64,000 nucleotides of DNA from Mesorhizobium sp. M2A.F.Ca.ET.046.03.2.1 (GCF_003952425.1 NZ_CP034449.1:3348001-3412000), one strand, 5' to 3'; shown: positions 1-10,911, numbered from the stretch's first letter. Translations and numbers: made by a program. The notes: generated from the letters alone by a model not told the origin.

Positions 1-3000
1 GCAGCCCGGTGGCGCTGTCGCGGCGCGTGCCGGTGCTGGAGAATATCGGCTTCCGCGTCATCAGCGAGCGCACCTTCGAGGTCGCCGGCGACCCGGCTGC
101 AACGGTCTTCATCCACGACATGGAGCTGGAGAACAGCTACGGCAACCCAATCAACCTCGCCCATGGCGGGGCGCTGTTCGAGGATGCCTTCCTCTCGGTC
201 TGGCGCGGCGACGTCGATAATGACGGCTACAACGGCCTGGCGCAGACCGCCGGCCTGTGGTCGGGCGAGATCACCATCCTGCGCGCCTATGGCCGCTACC
301 TGCAGCAGGCCGGCATTCCGCAGAGCCAGGATTTCATCGCCGCCGCGCTCAACCGCTATCCGGAGATCGCGCGCGGCCTGCATTCGCTGTTCGTCGCCCG
401 GCTTGGGCCGACGGCGGAAGGCGACGGCGCGGTGGCGGCCAAGCACCTCAAGGCCAAGATCAAGGACGCGCTGGAAGAGGTGCCCAATATCGATGACGAC
501 ACCATCATCCGCCGCTACCTCAACCTCATCGAAGCCTCGCTGCGCACCAATCATTTCGTCGCCGATACGAAAGCGAAGGGGCAGTCGCTGGCAATCAAGC
601 TCGACTCGCAGGCGGTCGAGGGACTGCCGGCGCCGCGGCCATGGCGCGAGATCTTCGTCTACGGCTCCGAGGTCGAGGGCGTGCATCTGCGCTTCGGCCC
701 GGTGGCGCGAGGCGGCCTGCGCTGGTCGGACCGCGCCCAGGACTACCGCACCGAGGTGCTGGGTCTGGTGAAGGCGCAGCAGGTCAAGAACGCGGTCATC
801 GTGCCGGTCGGCGCCAAGGGCGGCTTCTATCCGAAGAAGCTGCCGATGAGCGCCGGGCGCGACGCCATCTTCGAGGCCGGCACCTCGGCCTACAAGAACT
901 TCGTCTCCAGCCTGCTTTCGATCACCGACAATATAGGCGTCGACGGGGTCATCCCGCCGGCCGGCGTGGTGCGGCGCGACCCTGACGATCCCTATTTCGT
1001 CGTCGCCGCCGACAAGGGCACGGCGACCTTCTCCGACACCGCCAACGCCATTTCGGAGAAGCACCACTTCTGGCTGGACGATGCCTTCGCCAGCGGCGGC
1101 TCGGCCGGCTACGACCACAAGAAGATGGGCATCACCGCCAAGGGCGCCTGGGAAGCGGTGAAGCGGCATTTCCGCGAGATGAACCGCGACATCCGGGCTG
1201 AGCCCTTCAGCGTGGTCGGCGTCGGCGACATGTCGGGCGACGTGTTCGGCAACGGCATGCTGTTGTCGCCCGCCATCAGGCTGATCGCCGCCTTCGATCA
1301 TCGCGACATCTTCATCGATCCCGATCCGGACATGGCGGCCTCCCTGGCCGAGCGCCAGCGCATGTTCGCCCTGCCGCGCTCGTCCTGGCAGGACTACGAC
1401 AAGTCGAAGCTGTCGGAAGGCGGCGTCATCGTCTCGCGCAACCAGAAATCGATCACGCTGCCGCAGGCGGCCGCCGCCGCGATCGGGCTCGCCAAGACCA
1501 CGGCGACGCCGGTCGAGATCATGAGCGCCATCCTCAAGGCGCCGGTCGACCTTTTGTGGTTCGGCGGCATCGGCACCTATGTGCGGGCTTCCGGCGAAAG
1601 CAATCAGGATGTCGGCGACCGCGCCAACGACGCCATCCGCGTCACCGCGCTCGATGTCCGGGCGAAAGTCATCGGGGAGGGCGCCAATCTCGGCGTCACG
1701 CAGCGGGCGCGCATCGAGTTCGGCATGAATGGCGGCCGCTGCAACTCGGACGCCATCGACAATTCGGGCGGCGTCAACTGCTCCGACGTCGAGGTCAACA
1801 TCAAGATCGCGCTGGCTTCCGCCATGCGCAAGGGCTCGCTGACGCGGCCGGCGCGCAACAAGCTGCTCGCCGAGATGACCGACGAGGTGAGCGCGCTGGT
1901 GCTCTTCAACAACTACCAGCAGACGCTGGCGCTGTCGCTCGCGCGCAAGCGGGGCCTGGCCGACATCGCGCATCAGGCCCGCTTCATGACAGCGCTGGAG
2001 GCGCGCGGCCTGCTCGACCGCGCCGTCGAGACGCTGCCTTCGCCGGCGGCGCTCGCCGAGCGCGAGGCGCGCGGCGAGCCGCTGACCAGGGCCGAGCTCG
2101 GCGTGCTGCTCGCCTATGCCAAGATCGTGCTGTTCTCCGACATCGTCGCCAGCGACGTGCCGGACGAGCCGCATTTCGACCGCGACCTGATGGGCTATTT
2201 CCCGGAGCGCATGGCCAAGAAATTCGCCGGCGAAATCCGCGACCACAGGCTGCGGCGCGAGATCATCGCGCGGGTCGTCGCCAACGATCTCGTCAATCGC
2301 GGTGGGCCATCCTTCGTCAACCGGCTGCAGGAAGCCACCGGCCGGCCGGCGGCCGATGTCGTGCGCACCTTCGCCGTGGTTCGCGACGGCTTTGCGCTGC
2401 CGGCGCTCTATCGCGAGATCGACGCGCTCGACAACCAGATCGACGGTCAGATCCAGCTCGATCTCTACCAGTCCGTCAGCCGGCTCATCTTTGTAACCAG
2501 TGGCTGGTACCTGAAGAACGAAGCCGGCTCCGCGCCGCTCGGCCAGCGCATCGTCGAGCTACAGGAGGCCCGCAAGGCGCTCGAGCCGAAGCTCGTCTCG
2601 CTGCTGCCGGCCTTCTCGCGCGAGCGCATCGAGGAGCGGCGGCAAGGCCTGTTCAAGGGTGGCGCGCCGGAGAAGCTCGCCGGGCAGCTCGCTTTGGCCG
2701 AGGTGGCCGAGCTGATCCCCGACATCGCGCTCACCGCGCGCACCGCCAATGCCGACATCGTCAGCGCGGCCAAGGCCTTCTTCGCCGTCAGCGACGCCTT
2801 CCGCATCCCGCGCGTCGAGGAAGCGGCGCGCTCGATCATGCCGCCCGACTACTACGACCAGCTGGCGCTGTCACGCGCGACCGACACGATCGGCGTCGGC
2901 CGTCGCGGCATCGCGGTGGCGGCTCTGACGTCGCATGGCGCGGCGGCGGATCCGGTCGCGGCGTGGCTGGAAGCCGGCGGCGAGCGCATCGCCCGCATCC

Positions 3001-3095
3001 GCGAGCGGCTGCAGGCGCTGACCGAAGGCGGCGACATCACCGTGTCGCGGCTGTCGGTGGCGTCCGGGCTGATGACCGACCTGACGGGGATGTGA
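1..3095 (+). CDS. NAD-specific glutamate dehydrogenase, large (about 180 kDa) type, 5'-truncated by window edge
   Basis: This is the C-terminal part (about 1030 residues) of a large NAD-dependent glutamate dehydrogenase, which oxidatively deaminates glutamate to 2-oxoglutarate in the cytoplasm. The family is about 1600 residues, so roughly a third lies upstream of the window. The frame is open from base 3, and the GTG at 9 is an internal codon. The catalytic core is visible: RFGPVARGGLRWSDR, DYRTEVLGLVKAQQVKNA and VPVGAKGGF near fragment residues 225-275, then the Rossmann part with GVGDMSGDVFGNGML and FGGIGTYVRAS. It stands alone, ending in a palindromic repeat. Confident. Confidence 0.96.
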   Translation, partial: SPVALSRRVPVLENIGFRVISERTFEVAGDPAATVFIHDMELENSYGNPINLAHGGALFEDAFLSVWRGDVDNDGYNGLAQTAGLWSGEITILRAYGRYLQQAGIPQSQDFIAAALNRYPEIARGLHSLFVARLGPTAEGDGAVAAKHLKAKIKDALEEVPNIDDDTIIRRYLNLIEASLRTNHFVADTKAKGQSLAIKLDSQAVEGLPAPRPWREIFVYGSEVEGVHLRFGPVARGGLRWSDRAQDYRTEVLGLVKAQQVKNAVIVPVGAKGGFYPKKLPMSAGRDAIFEAGTSAYKNFVSSLLSITDNIGVDGVIPPAGVVRRDPDDPYFVVAADKGTATFSDTANAISEKHHFWLDDAFASGGSAGYDHKKMGITAKGAWEAVKRHFREMNRDIRAEPFSVVGVGDMSGDVFGNGMLLSPAIRLIAAFDHRDIFIDPDPDMAASLAERQRMFALPRSSWQDYDKSKLSEGGVIVSRNQKSITLPQAAAAAIGLAKTTATPVEIMSAILKAPVDLLWFGGIGTYVRASGESNQDVGDRANDAIRVTALDVRAKVIGEGANLGVTQRARIEFGMNGGRCNSDAIDNSGGVNCSDVEVNIKIALASAMRKGSLTRPARNKLLAEMTDEVSALVLFNNYQQTLALSLARKRGLADIAHQARFMTALEARGLLDRAVETLPSPAALAEREARGEPLTRAELGVLLAYAKIVLFSDIVASDVPDEPHFDRDLMGYFPERMAKKFAGEIRDHRLRREIIARVVANDLVNRGGPSFVNRLQEATGRPAADVVRTFAVVRDGFALPALYREIDALDNQIDGQIQLDLYQSVSRLIFVTSGWYLKNEAGSAPLGQRIVELQEARKALEPKLVSLLPAFSRERIEERRQGLFKGGAPEKLAGQLALAEVAELIPDIALTARTANADIVSAAKAFFAVSDAFRIPRVEEAARSIMPPDYYDQLALSRATDTIGVGRRGIAVAALTSHGAAADPVAAWLEAGGERIARIRERLQALTEGGDITVSRLSVASGLMTDLTGM

Positions 3096-3097
3096 AG

Positions 3098-3264
3098 TTC
3101 CTCGCCTCCGCCGAAGGCGGGGGAGAGGTGGCCGCGTAGCGGCCGGAGAGGGGCTTCGCAGGGCGAAGGCCCTTCTCGACTGATCAACCTGCCACAGCCC
3201 GCCGCATTCCCCTCTCCGTCTCGGCTTCGCCGAGCCACCTCTCCCCACTTCGTGGGGCGAGGAA
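3098..3264. repeat. Long imperfect intergenic palindrome (family 2, copy 1)
   Basis: About 167 bp whose two ends are near-inverted copies: the left reads TTCCTCGCC...GGGGAGAGGTGG and the right CCACCTCTCCCC...GGGGCGAGGAA. Smaller hairpins such as GGCCGCGTAGCGGCC lie inside. It starts 3 bp after the glutamate dehydrogenase stop, so it may also act as a transcription terminator. A related element lies at 4720-4901. Confidence 0.8.
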
Positions 3265-3337
3265 CTGGCGCTTGTTGCGCCACCGCCGGAAAACATGCAG
3301 ACATGGCGCCCGGCGCGAGCGGCCCGAGGGAATCAGC

Positions 3338-4711
3338 ATGGCGGCAGTAGAGACAGTGCAGCGGGCATCGGGGCGCGGCATCTGGGGCTGGATGTTCTTC
3401 GACTGGGCGGCCCAGCCTTTCTTCACCGTCGTCACCACCTTCATCTTCGGCCCCTATTTCGTCTCGCGCATGGCGAGCGACCCGACCGCCGGGCAGGCTG
3501 CCTGGGGTTACGGCATCGCCGCGGCGGGCCTGGGCATCGCGGTGCTGTCGCCGGTGCTCGGCTCGATCGCCGACCAGACCGGGCCTCGCAAGCCCTGGAT
3601 CGCCTTCTTCGCAACGATCAAGATCGTCAGCCTCAGCCTGCTGTGGTTCGCCGCACCCGGCTCGAACCTGTTCCTGGTCGTGCTGTTGTTTTCGCTGGCC
3701 TCGGTTGCGGCCGAATTCTCCACCGTGTTCAACGATTCCATGATGCCGCGACTGGTGCCGAAGGAGGAGATCGGCCGCATTTCCAACGTAGCCTGGGGAC
3801 TCGGCTATCTCGGCGGCATGGTGGCGCTGATCTTCGTCGTGCTGTTCCTGGCCGGCAATCTCGAAACCGGCAAGACCCTCATCGGCCTCGATCCGCTGTT
3901 CGGGCTGGACCCGAAGCTCGGCGAGGATGCGCGCTTCACCGGGCCGATGTCGGCCGGCTGGTATTTCCTGTTCATCCTGCCGATGTTCTTCTTCACGCCC
4001 GACGCCACCAAGGGAATCCCGATCGGACCGGCGGTGCGCGAGGGCTTGTCCGAACTGAGGTCCACGCTCGCCGAGGTGCGCCAGCGCAGCGGCATCCTGC
4101 GCTTCCTGCTTGCGCGCATGATCTATCAGGACGGCGTCAATGCGCTGCTGGCGCTCGGCGGCACATTCGCGGCCGGCATGTTCCACTGGTCGATCACCGA
4201 GATCGGCATGTTCGGCATCATCCTCAACATCGTAGCCATCTTCGGCTGCTGGATCGCGGCGCGGCTCGATACCGCGCTCGGCTCGAAGCATGTCGTGATG
4301 ATCTCGCTGGTGATGCTGTCGGTCGCCACGATCGGCGTCGTCTCGACCGGCCCGGGCTTCACGCTGCTCGGCCTGATCCCGCTGCCGACAACCGATTCCG
4401 GCGGACTGTTCGGCACCGCGGCCGAAAAGGCCTATATCCTGTACGGGCTGCTGATCGGGCTCGCCTTCGGGCCGGTGCAGGCCTCGTCACGATCCTACAT
4501 GGCGCGCAGCGTCACCGCCGCCGAGTCCGGCCGCTATTTCGGCATCTACGCATTGGCGGGGCGGGCGACCAGCTTCCTGGCGCCCTTCATGATTGCAAGC
4601 ATCACCACGATGAGCGATTCGCCGCGGCTCGGCATGGCGGCGATCATCCTGTTCCTAGGCATCGGCATGGCGATACTGGCGGGGACGCCCTATCCGGCGG
4701 ACAAGCGGTAG
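3338..4711 (+). CDS. MFS permease, UMF1/Atg22-like family
   Basis: A 457-residue integral membrane protein with about 12 hydrophobic segments. The N-terminus GIWGWMFFDWAAQPFFTVV is typical of the UMF1 (Atg22-like) group of the major facilitator superfamily, and a loop GSIADQTGPRKPW matches the MFS motif A position. The substrate is unknown; in fungi the family exports amino acids from vacuoles. The ATG at 3338 was chosen because it follows GAGGGAATC. The longer frame from 3272 would run into the upstream palindrome. It is flanked by palindromic repeats on both sides, suggesting a monocistronic unit. Confidence 0.85.
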   Translation: MAAVETVQRASGRGIWGWMFFDWAAQPFFTVVTTFIFGPYFVSRMASDPTAGQAAWGYGIAAAGLGIAVLSPVLGSIADQTGPRKPWIAFFATIKIVSLSLLWFAAPGSNLFLVVLLFSLASVAAEFSTVFNDSMMPRLVPKEEIGRISNVAWGLGYLGGMVALIFVVLFLAGNLETGKTLIGLDPLFGLDPKLGEDARFTGPMSAGWYFLFILPMFFFTPDATKGIPIGPAVREGLSELRSTLAEVRQRSGILRFLLARMIYQDGVNALLALGGTFAAGMFHWSITEIGMFGIILNIVAIFGCWIAARLDTALGSKHVVMISLVMLSVATIGVVSTGPGFTLLGLIPLPTTDSGGLFGTAAEKAYILYGLLIGLAFGPVQASSRSYMARSVTAAESGRYFGIYALAGRATSFLAPFMIASITTMSDSPRLGMAAIILFLGIGMAILAGTPYPADKR

Positions 4712-4719
4712 CGCTGTTT

Positions 4720-4901
4720 CCTTCTCCCCTTGTGGGAGAAGGTGTCGCCGAAGGCGACGGATGAGGGGTGCTGGAAGGATCGCTGCGCGGAAGAAGTAAG
4801 CGCCTGGTATCTTTCAGTTTTCCGACGTCTCACTCCGCTGGAACACCCCTCATCCGTCTCGGCGCCGCGCGCCGATCCACCTTCTCCCACAAGGGGAGAA
4901 G
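4720..4901. repeat. Long imperfect intergenic palindrome (family 2, copy 2)
   Basis: About 182 bp with inverted ends: CCTTCTCCCCTTGTGGGAGA on the left and the complementary TCTCCCACAAGGGGAGAAGG on the right. Inner arms GATGAGGGGTG and CACCCCTCATC also pair. It fills the space between the convergent ends of the UMF1-type permease and purH, so it could fold as a bidirectional terminator. Confidence 0.8.
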
Positions 4902-4912
4902 GGGAAGATCGC

Positions 4913-6529
4913 TCAATGCCTGAAATGCCTTACACCGGTGAACACCATGGCGATGCCGTGCTCGTCGGCGGCGGCGATGACGTCGTCGTCGCGCATCGAG
5001 CCGCCGGGCTGGATCACCGCCGTGGCGCCGGCCTCGATCGCCGACAAGAGCCCGTCGGCGAAGGGGAAGAAGGCGTCCGAGGCGACGACCGAACCCTTGG
5101 TCAGCGGTTCGGCGAGGCCGGCGGCTGCCGCCGCGTCCAGCGCCTTGCGGGCGGCGATGCGCGAGGAATCGACGCGGCTCATCTGGCCGGCGCCGATGCC
5201 TACCGTCGCGCCATCCCTGGCATAGACGATGGCGTTGGACTTGACGTGCTTGGCGACGCGGAAGGCGAATTTGAGGTCGGCCAGTTCCGCCGGCGTCGGC
5301 GCGCGCTTCGTCACCACTTTCAATTCGAGGTCGTCGACCACGGCATTGTCGCGGCTTTGCACAAGCAATCCGCCGGCGACCGACTTCGCCGTCGTGCCGG
5401 CCGCGCGCGGGTCGGGCAGGCCGCCGGTGACCAGCAGGCGCAAATTCTTCTTAGCCGCGACGATCGCGGCGGCTTCATCGGTGGCATCCGGCGCGATGAT
5501 GACCTCGGTGAAGGTTTTCACGATCTCTTCCGCGGCTTCCGCATCGAGGATGCGGTTCATGGCGACGATGCCGCCGAAGGCCGAGACCGGGTCGCAGGCC
5601 AGCGCCTTGGCGTAGGCCGCCTTCAGCGACGAGCCTTCGGCGACGCCACAGGGGTTGGCGTGCTTGATGATGGCGATCGCCGCCGAGCGGGCCGGATCGA
5701 ACTCGCCGACCAGCTCGAAGGCGGCGTCGGTGTCGTTGATGTTGTTGTAGGAGAGCTGCTTGCCCTGCAACTGCCTGGCGGTGGCGACACCGGGCCGCCT
5801 GTCGCCCGAGAGATAGAAGCCCGCATTCTGATGCGGGTTCTCGCCATAGCGCATCACCTGGTCGAGACGGCCGCCGAACGCGCGCCACGTCGGGTGCTCG
5901 ATCTGGAGCTCCTCTGCGAACCATCCGGAAATCGCCGCGTCATAAGTGGCGGTGCGGGCAAAGGCCTTGGCCGCCAGCTTCTTGCGGAAGTCGAGCGACA
6001 GCGAGCCGAGATTCATCTCCAATGCGTTGATCACCGATGCATAATCGGCCGGGTCGGTGACGATGGCGACATAGGCGTGGTTCTTGGCCGAGGCGCGGAT
6101 CATCGCCGGCCCGCCGATGTCGATGTTCTCGACGATCGAGGCATAGCCGGCGCCGGAGCGGCGGACTTCCTCGAACGGATAGAGGTTCGAGACGACCAGG
6201 TCGATCGGCTCGATGTGGTGGTCGCGCATGGCCTTGGCATGATCGGCATCGTCGCGGATGCCGAGCAGCGCGCCGTGCACCGAAGGATGCAAGGTCTTCA
6301 CCCGGCCGTCCATGATTTCGGGGAAGCCGGTGAGCTCGGAAACGTCGCGCACCGCGAGGCCAGCCTGGGCGATGGTCTTGGCCGTGCCGCCCGTCGAAAC
6401 CAGTTCGACGCCGGCGGCGGCGAGCGCTTTGGCGAATTCGACCAGGCCGGTCTTGTCGAAGACGGAAAGCAGCGCGCGGCGCACCGGAACGAGATCCGGC
6501 GCCGGAATGTTTTTTGTGGGCACGGCCAT
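4913..6529 (-). CDS. purH: Bifunctional AICAR formyltransferase / IMP cyclohydrolase
   Basis: Catalyses the last two steps of de novo IMP synthesis: formyl transfer to AICAR, then ring closure. The protein is 538 residues, normal for PurH. The N-terminal MGS-like cyclohydrolase domain starts [13 protein letters not shown] and contains STGGTAKTI. The C-terminal transformylase domain contains [13 protein letters not shown], whose Lys-His is the catalytic pair of the family, and ends [10 protein letters not shown]. The ATG at 6529 (MAVPTKN) fits the family N-terminus better than the upstream in-frame ATG at 6598. The same-strand order rsmB, heparinase-like, purH is conserved in many Rhizobiales. 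Confidence 0.97.
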   Translation of the reverse strand: MAVPTKNIPAPDLVPVRRALLSVFDKTGLVEFAKALAAAGVELVSTGGTAKTIAQAGLAVRDVSELTGFPEIMDGRVKTLHPSVHGALLGIRDDADHAKAMRDHHIEPIDLVVSNLYPFEEVRRSGAGYASIVENIDIGGPAMIRASAKNHAYVAIVTDPADYASVINALEMNLGSLSLDFRKKLAAKAFARTATYDAAISGWFAEELQIEHPTWRAFGGRLDQVMRYGENPHQNAGFYLSGDRRPGVATARQLQGKQLSYNNINDTDAAFELVGEFDPARSAAIAIIKHANPCGVAEGSSLKAAYAKALACDPVSAFGGIVAMNRILDAEAAEEIVKTFTEVIIAPDATDEAAAIVAAKKNLRLLVTGGLPDPRAAGTTAKSVAGGLLVQSRDNAVVDDLELKVVTKRAPTPAELADLKFAFRVAKHVKSNAIVYARDGATVGIGAGQMSRVDSSRIAARKALDAAAAAGLAEPLTKGSVVASDAFFPFADGLLSAIEAGATAVIQPGGSMRDDDVIAAADEHGIAMVFTGVRHFRH

Positions 6530-6638
6530 GGCGGGCGGCCTTTCAGAACTGTTGGAAGGGACGTTGGCCGGCCCTAGCATATGAGCCCCGGAAATCAAGT
6601 GAATCCGGGATCAGGCACGCAGCGTTTGCCGAGCAGGC

Positions 6639-8384
6639 TCAGTTGTTTTCGGGATAGCCGGCGATAGCGGTGCGGGTCAGCTGCCAATGGACCTCGGCAA
6701 TCTCCGAGGCCTTGAAGGCGAGCACGATCTGCCGGCTGCGGCGCGGGCCGCTCAGGCCGGCGAAATAGATCGATTCCTCGACCTCCGGCACCACTTCGGC
6801 GCAGGTGAAGACCCAGCTGTCGCCCTGCGCGGCGGCAAGGGTCAGCCGGCCGTGGTCGTCCTGCAGCAGGCTGATGTCGGGGTGGACATGGAAGCGCACC
6901 GTGACGAAGTCGCGGCCGTTGTTGCGGATCGCGGCATTGCCCGGGCGCAGGAACCGGTCGCGCCCGGCAAGCACGTTGCCGTTCGTGCCGAGCTTCAGCT
7001 CGCGCTCATGCAGGAAGCCGAATTGCTGGACATAGCCGTCATGGCGGGCGACGAAGCCTTGCATGCCCTTCTGGTCGAGGCGCTTGCAGGGCACATGCTG
7101 CGGGCCGCCGATCAGCGGCGAGCCCAAAAGGTCGCTGACCCGCAGCGAATGGCTGAAGCGCGCCGACGAGGTGTCGTTGATCGTGGCGGTCGAATGCGCG
7201 GCGGTGGCGCGCGCCAGCGGCCGGAATTCCGGGGCGCCGTACGTATCGATGCCGGCATTGACGATGAAATGCTGGCGCCCGGAGGAGAGCTCGAAGGCGA
7301 GACAGCCGGCATGCGCGGCGTTGGAGACGTCGATCGGCGGCGGCAGGCCGGTGTCGGCGATCACCGTCACGCCGCCCATCGAAAGGCGCTCATAGCCGGA
7401 ATGCGGCGCGTGCAGCAGCGGCGCGCCTACCGTGTCGTCATGGCGCAGGATGGTGGCGATGCGGTCATGGATGGTGGCGCCCATGCCGTTGAAGCGGGCA
7501 AGGCTGCCGTCCTGATGGCGGAAGAAGCGCAGCGCCGGCAACATGCGGTCGATGGCGCCGATCAGGGCCGCCGGCGGCGCCTCGGCCTGGTTGGCATAGG
7601 TCTGGCGCAGCGGCAGGAGATCGGCGAGCAGCTCCAGCACCGCCATCGGTTTGCGCGAGATGTGGCCGCCATCGGGCAGGATCTGATGCTCCAGCTCCTC
7701 GGCCAGGTTGCGCGTCGCCGAACGCAGCGCCGAAGCCGGCGCCGGCAGCGACAGCGCGGCGAAGGCGAGCGCGATGCGGGCGCGCAGCCTGGCCTCGCCG
7801 TCCGGCATCTCGCGCGCCACCGAGCGCAGGTAGCGAATCTGCACGGCAAGCGATTTGAGGAAGGCGCGATAGAACGGGAATTCGGCGCCTTGCAGCATCA
7901 CCGAGGAATGCTGCAGCCAGGCGATCACGCGCTTGGCCGTCGTTCCCGGCTCCCAGGCGATGCCCGAAATCTGGTTGCCGTGCATGGCAATCCAGTCGGT
8001 CACCAGGGCTCTCGCATTGGCGGCGGCGAGCTCGGTGCCGGCGGCGCGCATGTGGCGCAGCCAGCGGAAGCCATGCAGCGATTTCTGCCAGCCGCGATTG
8101 GGCACGTCGAGCTGAAAGGGCGAGGTGCCGCCGGTCTCGACCAGATGGCCGGACAGCGGGTAGCGGCCGTAATAAATCTCCAGGGCGATTTGCGGATCGG
8201 CGAGCCGCAAATCCGGCGGGGCGATCAGGACGCGTTCGGGCGTGCGCCCGGAATAGCGCCAGCGATAGACCGGACCGGCGCGCAAACGCCGGCGCGTCTT
8301 GCGCCAGAACTCCTTCGCGACGAGCGTCCATAGACGCGTCGTGTTGCCGGCAACAAGTGCCAATAGCCCTCCAGATGTCCCCAT
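6639..8384 (-). CDS. Heparinase II/III family protein
   Basis: A 581-residue protein similar to the rhizobial heparinase II/III-like family. An all-alpha toroid-like N-terminal half (WQKSLHGFRWLRHM, residues about 95-110) is followed by a beta-rich C-terminal half with the heparinase II/III signature (GMGATIHDRIATILRHDD, then HAPHSGYERLSMGG). The polysaccharide target is unknown, and no classical signal peptide is obvious. It lies between rsmB and purH on the same strand, a linkage well kept in Rhizobiales, and is probably cotranscribed with rsmB. The family call is solid; catalytic activity is not shown. Confidence 0.85.
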   Translation of the reverse strand: MGTSGGLLALVAGNTTRLWTLVAKEFWRKTRRRLRAGPVYRWRYSGRTPERVLIAPPDLRLADPQIALEIYYGRYPLSGHLVETGGTSPFQLDVPNRGWQKSLHGFRWLRHMRAAGTELAAANARALVTDWIAMHGNQISGIAWEPGTTAKRVIAWLQHSSVMLQGAEFPFYRAFLKSLAVQIRYLRSVAREMPDGEARLRARIALAFAALSLPAPASALRSATRNLAEELEHQILPDGGHISRKPMAVLELLADLLPLRQTYANQAEAPPAALIGAIDRMLPALRFFRHQDGSLARFNGMGATIHDRIATILRHDDTVGAPLLHAPHSGYERLSMGGVTVIADTGLPPPIDVSNAAHAGCLAFELSSGRQHFIVNAGIDTYGAPEFRPLARATAAHSTATINDTSSARFSHSLRVSDLLGSPLIGGPQHVPCKRLDQKGMQGFVARHDGYVQQFGFLHERELKLGTNGNVLAGRDRFLRPGNAAIRNNGRDFVTVRFHVHPDISLLQDDHGRLTLAAAQGDSWVFTCAEVVPEVEESIYFAGLSGPRRSRQIVLAFKASEIAEVHWQLTRTAIAGYPENN

Positions 8385-8512
8385 TACCCAAGCGCAAGCT
8401 TATGCGATTCAAGAACTTATGCGAAGGCGGATTTCGCCGAAGTGAACCGCTTCACGCCGCTTTGCCGGTACCGATCCCTAAAAAAGTCAGCAAGTTTTTG
8501 CGAGATAACGAC

Positions 8513-9886
8513 TCAACCGTCCCGTCTCATCCGGGCCGCGAAGAAGCCGTCCAGACCGGAAATCCCCGGCGATTCAAGCATTAGGTCGGCGGGCGTCGTG
8601 CGCAGCGTGCCCGCAGATGTAAGGAACGGATCGACCTCGGCGAACTCGCTTGGGCGGATCGGGTCGTCGATCACCCCGGGGGTTTCGGCAAGGAAGGCGC
8701 GGTAAAGCTCCTCGCCTTCGATTGGGTCGAGCGAGCAGTTGGAAAAGACGATGCGGCCGCCGGGCCTGACGAGACCGTCGGCATGGGCAAGGAGGCGGCG
8801 CTGAAGAGCGGCGAGCTTCTCGACATCCGCCATGGTCTTGGTCCAGGGCACATCGGGATGGCGACGCACGGTTCCGGTCGAGGAGCAAGGCGCGTCGAGC
8901 AGCACGGCGTCGAACAGATCCGCCGGCCGGTAATCCAGGAGGTCGGTCTGGACCAGGTCGGCCGTCAGGCCGAGGCGGTCGAGATTCTGCTTCAGCCGCG
9001 CCAGCCGGTTCTTCGAGGTGTCGACAGCGGTAACGCTGGCGCCGGCCAGGATAAGCTGCGCCGTCTTGCCGCCGGGCGCGGCGCAGAGGTCGGCGACGCG
9101 TTTGCCGCTTATTTCGCCGAACAGGCGCGCCGGCAGGCTTGCGGCCGTGTCCTGCACCCACCAGGCGCCGTCGGCGAAGCCGGGCAGGTCGATGACATTG
9201 GCCGACAGCTTTTCGACACGCACGGTGCCGGTCGGCAGAACGATGCCGCCCAGGCGCTCGGCCCAAAGCGCTGGATCGGCCTTGACGGTGAAATCGACCG
9301 GCGCCTCGTGGCGATGCGCGGCAAGGATGGCGTGCGCCTTGTCGGCTCCGTAGGCGGCGGTCAGCCGCTCGGCAAACCATTGCGGCGCCTCGCTGGTGGC
9401 GGCAAGCGCCGGGGCAAGCTCGGCGTCCTTGGCGCGGGCCAGCGAACGCAGCACGCCATTGACGAGGCCGGAGAAGCGGGTGGTGCGCGGATCGGATTTG
9501 GCGTGGGTGACGGCAAGGTCGACGGCGGCGCTGTCCGGAACGTCGAGGAACAGGATCTGCGCGGCGGCGACATTGAGGATATGCGAGAGTGCCGTGGCAT
9601 TGGCCGGCAAGGGCTTTTCCAACCGCCTGGACAGCAGCCCGGCAATGGTCATGCGATGGCGCAGCGCGGTCACCAGGATGGCGCGCACCAGCGCGCGGTC
9701 GCGGCCGTCCAGCGCCTTGTATTGCGGGTGGCCGTGCTCGTTGTCGGTCAATCCATCGAGCGGCGTGCGGGCATCGATGACGGCGGCCAGCAGTCGCGCC
9801 GCCGCCTTGCGCGCGGCAAGGCCGGCTATCTCCTCACCGGCCTTGTGTTGCGCATTGCCTGGCTGTCCGCGCCTCGGCGGCGTCAC
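8513..9886 (-). CDS. rsmB: 16S rRNA (cytosine-967-C5)-methyltransferase RsmB
   Basis: Methylates C967 of 16S rRNA using SAM. An N-terminal NusB-like RNA-binding domain (residues about 15-140) precedes a Rossmann methyltransferase domain. This has the SAM motif LCAAPGGKT, the catalytic-site motif [17 protein letters not shown] and the second conserved cysteine in SNCSLDP. I chose the GTG at 9886 (457 residues). It overlaps the htpX stop as GTGA, has GAAAGG nine bases upstream, and removes the 52-bp overlap that the longer GTG start at 9934 would need. Translation is probably coupled to htpX. Confidence 0.93.
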   Translation of the reverse strand: MTPPRRGQPGNAQHKAGEEIAGLAARKAAARLLAAVIDARTPLDGLTDNEHGHPQYKALDGRDRALVRAILVTALRHRMTIAGLLSRRLEKPLPANATALSHILNVAAAQILFLDVPDSAAVDLAVTHAKSDPRTTRFSGLVNGVLRSLARAKDAELAPALAATSEAPQWFAERLTAAYGADKAHAILAAHRHEAPVDFTVKADPALWAERLGGIVLPTGTVRVEKLSANVIDLPGFADGAWWVQDTAASLPARLFGEISGKRVADLCAAPGGKTAQLILAGASVTAVDTSKNRLARLKQNLDRLGLTADLVQTDLLDYRPADLFDAVLLDAPCSSTGTVRRHPDVPWTKTMADVEKLAALQRRLLAHADGLVRPGGRIVFSNCSLDPIEGEELYRAFLAETPGVIDDPIRPSEFAEVDPFLTSAGTLRTTPADLMLESPGISGLDGFFAARMRRDG

Positions 9887-10911
9887 GACCACGGACCTTT
9901 CGACCGGCGCGGTCCGGTCGGGTTGCGGCCCCACGGATTGGGTTTCGGCGGCGGCGGGCCGGCAGGCGGCGCGGGTTCCGTCCGCTTACCCCATGGACCG
10001 GCCGACGCCTCCTCGGGCTGGATGGGCCGCGCGGAAGCCTCGCGCCGATTGGCAGGCGACGCACGACCCATCTCGCTTGCCATCTCCTGTAGCGCCGCGA
10101 TGCGGTTCTCGGTGCTCGGATGGGTCGAGAACAGATTGTCCATGCGCTCGCCATGCAGGGGGTTGATGATGAAAAGATGCGCCATCGCCGGGTTGCGCTC
10201 GGCATCCTCATTGGGGATTTGTTCGGCGCCGTGCGCGATCTTGGCGAGCGCCGAGGCCAGCCACAGCGGATTGCCGCAGATCTCGGCGCCGCGCCGGTCG
10301 GCCTCGTATTCGCGAGTGCGGCTCACCGCCATCTGCACGATCATGGCGGCGAAGGGCGCCACCAGCATTGCCACCAGCACGCCGACAAAGCCGAACGGGT
10401 TGTTGTTGTCGCGGCTGCCGCCGAGGAAGAAGGCGAAGTTGCCTAGCATCGAGATCGCGCCGGCAAGTGTCGCCACGATCGTCATGGTCAGCGTGTCGCG
10501 ATGCTGCACATGGGCAAGCTCATGCGCCATCACCGCCGCGACCTCCTCGTGCGAGAGGCGCTGGAGCAGGCCGGTGGACGCGGCCACCGCGGCATTCTCG
10601 GGATTTCGGCCGGTGGCGAAGGCGTTGGGCTGCGGGTTGTCGATCAGATAGGTCTTCGGCATTGGCAGGCCGGCCTGCTTGGCCAGCGCCTGGACGATCG
10701 CGTAATATTCGGGCGCATTCTTCTCGTCGACCTCGATGGCGTGGTTCATCGACAGCACCATCTTGTCGGCGTTCCAGTAGCTGAACAGGTTGGTGCCGGC
10801 GGCGATCAAAAGCGCGATGACCATGCCGCCCGAGCCGCCGATCAGATAGCCGACGCCCATGAACAGCGCCGTCATCGCGGCAAGCAGCATGGCGGTGCGA
10901 AGCGTGTTCAT
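9883..10911 (-). CDS. htpX: Membrane zinc metalloprotease HtpX
   Basis: Inner-membrane stress protease that removes damaged membrane proteins. The N-terminal hairpin of two membrane segments (residues about 5-50) is followed by the HExxH zinc motif in [14 protein letters not shown], two further hydrophobic segments, and the [13 protein letters not shown] stretch that supplies the third zinc ligand. The protein is 342 residues. The extra 40-50 residue tail rich in Pro, Gly and Arg is common in rhizobial HtpX. The ATG at 10911 (MNTLRTAML) is the family start; the long 5' extension to 11175 runs into the promoter and is not coding. Confidence 0.95.
   Translation of the reverse strand: MNTLRTAMLLAAMTALFMGVGYLIGGSGGMVIALLIAAGTNLFSYWNADKMVLSMNHAIEVDEKNAPEYYAIVQALAKQAGLPMPKTYLIDNPQPNAFATGRNPENAAVAASTGLLQRLSHEEVAAVMAHELAHVQHRDTLTMTIVATLAGAISMLGNFAFFLGGSRDNNNPFGFVGVLVAMLVAPFAAMIVQMAVSRTREYEADRRGAEICGNPLWLASALAKIAHGAEQIPNEDAERNPAMAHLFIINPLHGERMDNLFSTHPSTENRIAALQEMASEMGRASPANRREASARPIQPEEASAGPWGKRTEPAPPAGPPPPKPNPWGRNPTGPRRSKGPWS

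Noticed and set aside
2852..4291. 479-codon minus-strand ORF across the GDH end, palindrome and MFS gene
   Set aside because: It spans two genes and a repeat on the opposite strand, with no domain and biased shadow composition.
4730..6577. 615-codon plus-strand ORF opposite purH
   Set aside because: Antisense of purH beginning in a palindromic repeat; no recognisable domain.
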